Below, piece after piece: positions 8,054 through 10,036 of a stretch of 10,036 nt of DNA (the stretch's first letter is position 1; the number at the start of each line of letters is the position of its first letter). The stretch comes from Muribaculaceae bacterium (lineage in GTDB: Bacteria > Bacteroidota > Bacteroidia > Bacteroidales > Muribaculaceae), in assembly GCA_029057255.1 (NCBI GenBank), contig JAICZO010000109.1, forward strand, positions 1-10,036. Reading direction: 5' to 3'. Below the pieces are notes generated by a model, which was not told where the DNA came from, did no database searches, and worked only from the letters and a program-made list of their open reading frames with translations. The position numbers and the translations under genes were made by a program.

Positions 8054-8114
8054 CGCCATTAACAAGCAATCCGACGTGAAAGCGACCGCTTCATATAGCA
8101 TTTTTCCCGCAGTC

Positions 8115-8177
8115 ATGATGCCCAAGGGCATGATGATGGGTATGATGTGTATGTGCAGCCGACCGAGCCGGATGTAA
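8115..8177 (+). CDS. Methionine/cysteine-rich leader peptide of the met operon attenuator
   Basis: A 20-codon reading frame, ATG at 8115 and TAA at 8175-8177. Nine codons are Met (positions 1, 2, 6, 7, 8, 10, 11, 13, 20) and two are Cys (12, 14); the core reads MMMGMMCMC. Such composition in a short frame between a promoter and a terminator, upstream of methionine genes, is the hallmark of a ribosome-mediated attenuation leader. The peptide itself probably has no function: ribosome stalling at Met codons 6-13 (8130-8153) would be the signal. The last codons and the stop overlap the antiterminator arm at 8165-8173, so a ribosome that finishes translation masks that arm. The start could also be the second ATG at 8118. 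No strong Shine-Dalgarno sequence is seen, which is usual in this phylum. Confidence 0.85.
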   Translation: MMPKGMMMGMMCMCSRPSRM

Positions 8178-8213
8178 TACTTTGTCACGTATTTACTCAT
8201 CATAATCCGGCTC
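8165..8213 (+). promoter_or_regulatory. Antiterminator hairpin of the methionine attenuator
   Basis: GAGCCGGAT (8165-8173) is perfectly complementary over 9 nt to ATCCGGCTC (8205-8213). An inner stem can extend it: GTAATAC (8174-8180) with GTATTTAC (8189-8196), with one bulged T. The 3' arm (8205-8213) is also the 5' arm of the terminator, so the two structures exclude each other. The 5' arm lies in codons 17-20 of the leader peptide. With Met scarce, a ribosome held at codons 6-13 leaves the arm free, the antiterminator forms and the operon is read. With Met plentiful, the ribosome at the stop codon covers the arm and the terminator forms. The mechanism is inferred from base pairing and from classical attenuators. 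Confidence 0.82.
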
Positions 8214-8236
8214 CGCAAGGACGCCGGATTTTTTTT
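8204..8236 (+). terminator. Attenuator terminator ahead of the metY remnant and metX
   Basis: AATCCGGC (8204-8211) pairs with GCCGGATT (8223-8230). The stem continues inward with TCC (8212-8214) and GGA (8219-8221), closed by a GCAA tetraloop of the stable GNRA class, with one bulged C at 8222. Eight Ts follow (8229-8236). It lies 14 nt before the first structural start codon, at 8251, so it acts within the leader and not at the end of a gene. Confidence 0.92.
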
Positions 8237-8250
8237 CATATAAATCTATC

Positions 8251-8568
8251 ATGGACTATTCGAGACTCCGATTCTCAACCCGACAGATTCATGCCGGACT
8301 CGACCCCAACCCTCAGACAGGCGCACGCGGCGTCGCAAAATATCCCACCGCCGCCTACCGCTTCCGCACCTGCGACTACGCCGCCAACCTCTTCGAGCTA
8401 AGCGAGCCGGGCAATAAGAACCCCACATCGTCGGCCTGCGAAGAGCGTGTGGCCGCACTCTACGGAGGCTCCTACAACCTTTTCCGCCACTCGCTGCGAC
8501 GCCTCGGCTTCGAGGACGTCGAGGACATTATCGAAGACTTTGAACAAGCATTCAGCCATGTCGAGTGA
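8251..8568 (+). pseudogene. metY: metY remnant: O-acetylhomoserine sulfhydrylase with large in-frame internal deletions (105 codons)
   Basis: MetY is a PLP enzyme of about 430 residues that makes homocysteine from O-acetylhomoserine and sulfide. This frame keeps only its ends and a few inner blocks. Residues 1-55 match the N-terminus (FSTRQIHAGLDPNPQTGARG, CDYAANLFEL, EPGN). Then NPTSSACEERVAAL (57-70) follows directly on GN, without the usual IYTRLM-like segment. YGGSYNLFRHSL (71-82) follows VAAL without the roughly 40 residues normally between. RLGFEDVEDIIEDFEQAF (84-101) is the protein's C-terminal block. The PLP-binding YTR motif, the SSG..A phosphate-binding segment and the active-site lysine are all lost, so no PLP enzyme is possible. 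The frame nevertheless stays open from a good start 14 nt after the attenuator terminator to a TGA overlapping metX by 11 nt. It may be a decaying gene, a retained translational spacer or an assembly collapse. Deletion sizes are from memory of the family. Confidence 0.8.
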
Positions 8569-9583
8569 ACCCGTTATACTGAGGCTCCACGAGCCCTTCA
8601 CCCTTGAGTCGGGTGAGAAACTTCAGGAGTTCTGCATCGCCTACCACACCTACGGCCGCCTCAACGAGCGCCGCGACAACGTGGTGTGGGTATGCCACGC
8701 CCTGACCGCCAACAGCGATGTGGCGGACTGGTGGCCGCACACGGTCGAGGAAGGCGCCTTCCTCGACCCCGAGAAATGGTATGTGGTATGCGCCAACATC
8801 ATAGGCTCGCACTACGGCACCACAGGACCGCTGCACATCAACCCCGAGACCGGCACGCCCTACTACGCCGCCTTCCCCGCCTTCACCATCCGCGACATGG
8901 TGGAGGCTCACCGCCTACTCGCCCGCGAGTTGGGCATCGAGGGCATACACGCCCTTGTCGGCAGCTCTGTCGGCGGATTCCAGGCCATCGAGTGGGCGGC
9001 CCTCGAGCCTGACCGCTTCGGCAGACTGATACTGATAGCCACCGACGCCAAGGCATCGCCCTGGACTATAGCCATCGACGAGACCCAGCGCATGGCCATA
9101 CTCTCCGACCCCACATACGGGCAGGAGCGCCCCGACGCCGCCGAAGCCGGTCTGGCCGCCGCACGCGCCATAGGCCTGCTCACATACCGCGGCCCCGAAG
9201 GCTACAACCTGAGCCAGCAGGACAGGCCCGATGCCCCGGCGGGCAGTCCGCACCGCGCATGCACATACCAGCGCTACCAGGGCGAGAAACTCGTACGCCG
9301 CTACAACGCATACTCCTACGTGGCCATTCTCGACGCCTTCGACACTCACGACACAGGACGCGGACGCGGCGGCGTCGAGGCGGCGCTCGGCCGTCTGTCA
9401 TGCCCCGCCATCGTCATCGGCATAACGACCGACATCATCTTCACCCCGGCCGAGATGCGCCGGCTCGCGGCAATGATTCCCGGTGCCGTTTACCGCGAAA
9501 TAGAATCACCCTTCGGTCACGACGGTTTCCTTGTCGAGCACCGACAGCTTAACGAACTCTTAGTACCCTTCATCAATGGATAA
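8558..9583 (+). CDS. metX: MetX, homoserine O-acetyltransferase
   Basis: A 341-residue cytoplasmic alpha/beta-hydrolase-fold enzyme that transfers an acyl group from acyl-CoA to homoserine, the first committed step of methionine synthesis. The Ser-His-Asp triad is visible: S137 in GSSVGGFQ, D292 in TTDIIFTP and H321 in FGHDGF. Other family blocks are YHTYGRLNERRDNVVWVCHALT near the N-terminus, GSHYGTTGPLHINPETGTPY and FAAFPAFTIRDMV-like sequence (AAFPAFTIRDMV), and YNAYSYVAILDAFDTHD. Length is slightly shorter than many MetX proteins but nothing is obviously missing. The ATG at 8558 lies 11 nt inside the end of the metY remnant, which suggests translational coupling; starts further upstream in the frame do not align with the family. 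Acetyl versus succinyl specificity cannot be decided from the sequence; acetyl is assumed because of the adjoining metY. Confidence 0.95.
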   Translation: MSSEPVILRLHEPFTLESGEKLQEFCIAYHTYGRLNERRDNVVWVCHALTANSDVADWWPHTVEEGAFLDPEKWYVVCANIIGSHYGTTGPLHINPETGTPYYAAFPAFTIRDMVEAHRLLARELGIEGIHALVGSSVGGFQAIEWAALEPDRFGRLILIATDAKASPWTIAIDETQRMAILSDPTYGQERPDAAEAGLAAARAIGLLTYRGPEGYNLSQQDRPDAPAGSPHRACTYQRYQGEKLVRRYNAYSYVAILDAFDTHDTGRGRGGVEAALGRLSCPAIVIGITTDIIFTPAEMRRLAAMIPGAVYREIESPFGHDGFLVEHRQLNELLVPFING

Positions 9584-10036
9584 GAAAATCAACATAGGTC
9601 TCTTCGGCTTCGGAGTCGTCGGCCAGGGACTGTACACCGTGCTCCGCCACGCCACCAACGCCCATGCCGAGATACGCCGCATATGCGTCCGCTCGCTCAA
9701 CAAACCCCGCAGCGTGGAGGCTCCCGCCGAACTCTTCACAACTTCTGCCGACGAGCTCCTCAACGACCCCGACATCAACCTCATCGTCGAAGTAATCGAC
9801 AACGCCGAGGCCTCGTACAGCATAGTCAGCCGCGCCCTGAGCAAGGGCATACCCGTGGTGTCGGGCAACAAAGCCATGATAGCCCGACACCTGCCCGAGC
9901 TGATAGAGCTGCAGCAGCGTCACAGCGTGGCACTGCTCTACGACGCGTCGTCGTGCGGCTCGATACCTGTCATCCGCAATCTCGAGGAGTACTACGACAA
10001 CGACCTGCTGCTCGAAGTGAAAGGCATCCTCAACGG
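9576..10036 (+). CDS. hom: Homoserine dehydrogenase, stand-alone (N-terminal part, cut by window edge)
   Basis: NAD(P)-dependent reduction of aspartate semialdehyde to homoserine, the substrate of MetX. The first 153 residues are present. The dinucleotide-binding glycine motif lies at residues 8-18 (GLFGFGVVGQG, with G11, G13 and G16), and the NKA block with K99 (VVSGNKAM) is where the family has its conserved lysine. DASSCGSIPVIRNLEEYY marks the start of the catalytic domain. The protein opens directly with the nucleotide-binding fold, with no aspartokinase domain ahead of it, unlike the bifunctional ThrA/MetL enzymes. The ATG at 9576 overlaps the metX stop (TAA 9581-9583) by 8 nt, so the two are probably translationally coupled and share the attenuated transcript. 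Any C-terminal ACT regulatory domain would lie beyond the window. Confidence 0.95.
   Translation, partial: MDKKINIGLFGFGVVGQGLYTVLRHATNAHAEIRRICVRSLNKPRSVEAPAELFTTSADELLNDPDINLIVEVIDNAEASYSIVSRALSKGIPVVSGNKAMIARHLPELIELQQRHSVALLYDASSCGSIPVIRNLEEYYDNDLLLEVKGILN

Noticed and set aside
8060..8250. SAM riboswitch upstream of the methionine genes
   Set aside because: I could not find a SAM-I, SAM-II or related core, and the region is accounted for by a leader peptide with an antiterminator/terminator pair.
1..10036. CRISPR arrays, tRNA or rRNA genes, insertion sequences
   Set aside because: No regularly spaced repeats, no tRNA- or rRNA-like segment, and no transposase or terminal inverted repeats were seen; gaps between genes are all under 300 nt.

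Overview
The window looks like chromosomal DNA from a GC-rich member of the Bacteroidales, perhaps Muribaculaceae. Four things point there: a large secreted protein with a type IX secretion (T9SS)-like C-terminal tail, a secreted PepSY-like protein, the alternative GlmU-like protein typical of this phylum, and promoters of the Bacteroidetes form (TTG, about 20 nt, TAnnTTTG). All genes lie on the + strand and coding is dense. The genus is an inference; no rRNA or other marker is present.

Layout. 2-559 is the 3' end of uvrC (excision repair nuclease). 583-5151 encodes a 1522-residue exported multidomain protein: a propeller-like N-terminal part, several Fn3-like and jelly-roll domains, a CARDB-like domain and a T9SS sorting tail. 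It ends at a strong hairpin terminator (5172-5205). 5286-5726 encodes a small exported protein with two PepSY-like repeats. A 53-nt inverted-repeat structure (5755-5807) follows; it looks like a terminator with a promoter -7 box inside its loop. 5818-6972 is a GlmU-like nucleotidyl/acetyltransferase, followed 5 nt later by a YghZ-type aldo/keto reductase (6978-7997).

The most interesting part is 7998-10036, a methionine biosynthesis operon. A canonical Bacteroidetes promoter (8023-8053) is followed by a 20-codon leader peptide gene with 9 Met and 2 Cys codons (8115-8177). Downstream are a 9-bp antiterminator pairing (8165-8173 with 8205-8213) and a competing intrinsic terminator (8204-8236). 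This is the full architecture of a ribosome-mediated transcription attenuator sensing methionine, probably with cysteine. Downstream lie a metY reduced to 105 codons by several in-frame internal deletions (8251-8568), an intact metX (8558-9583) and the start of a stand-alone homoserine dehydrogenase gene (9576 to the edge). The three coding regions overlap by 11 and 8 nt, which suggests translational coupling.

Together hom and metX would make O-acylhomoserine from aspartate semialdehyde. The sulfhydrylase step that metY should supply cannot be done by the remnant here, because every segment that binds PLP is gone. A full sulfhydrylase elsewhere, or another route, would be needed. The remnant may survive as a translated spacer joining the attenuator to metX, or it may be an assembly collapse.
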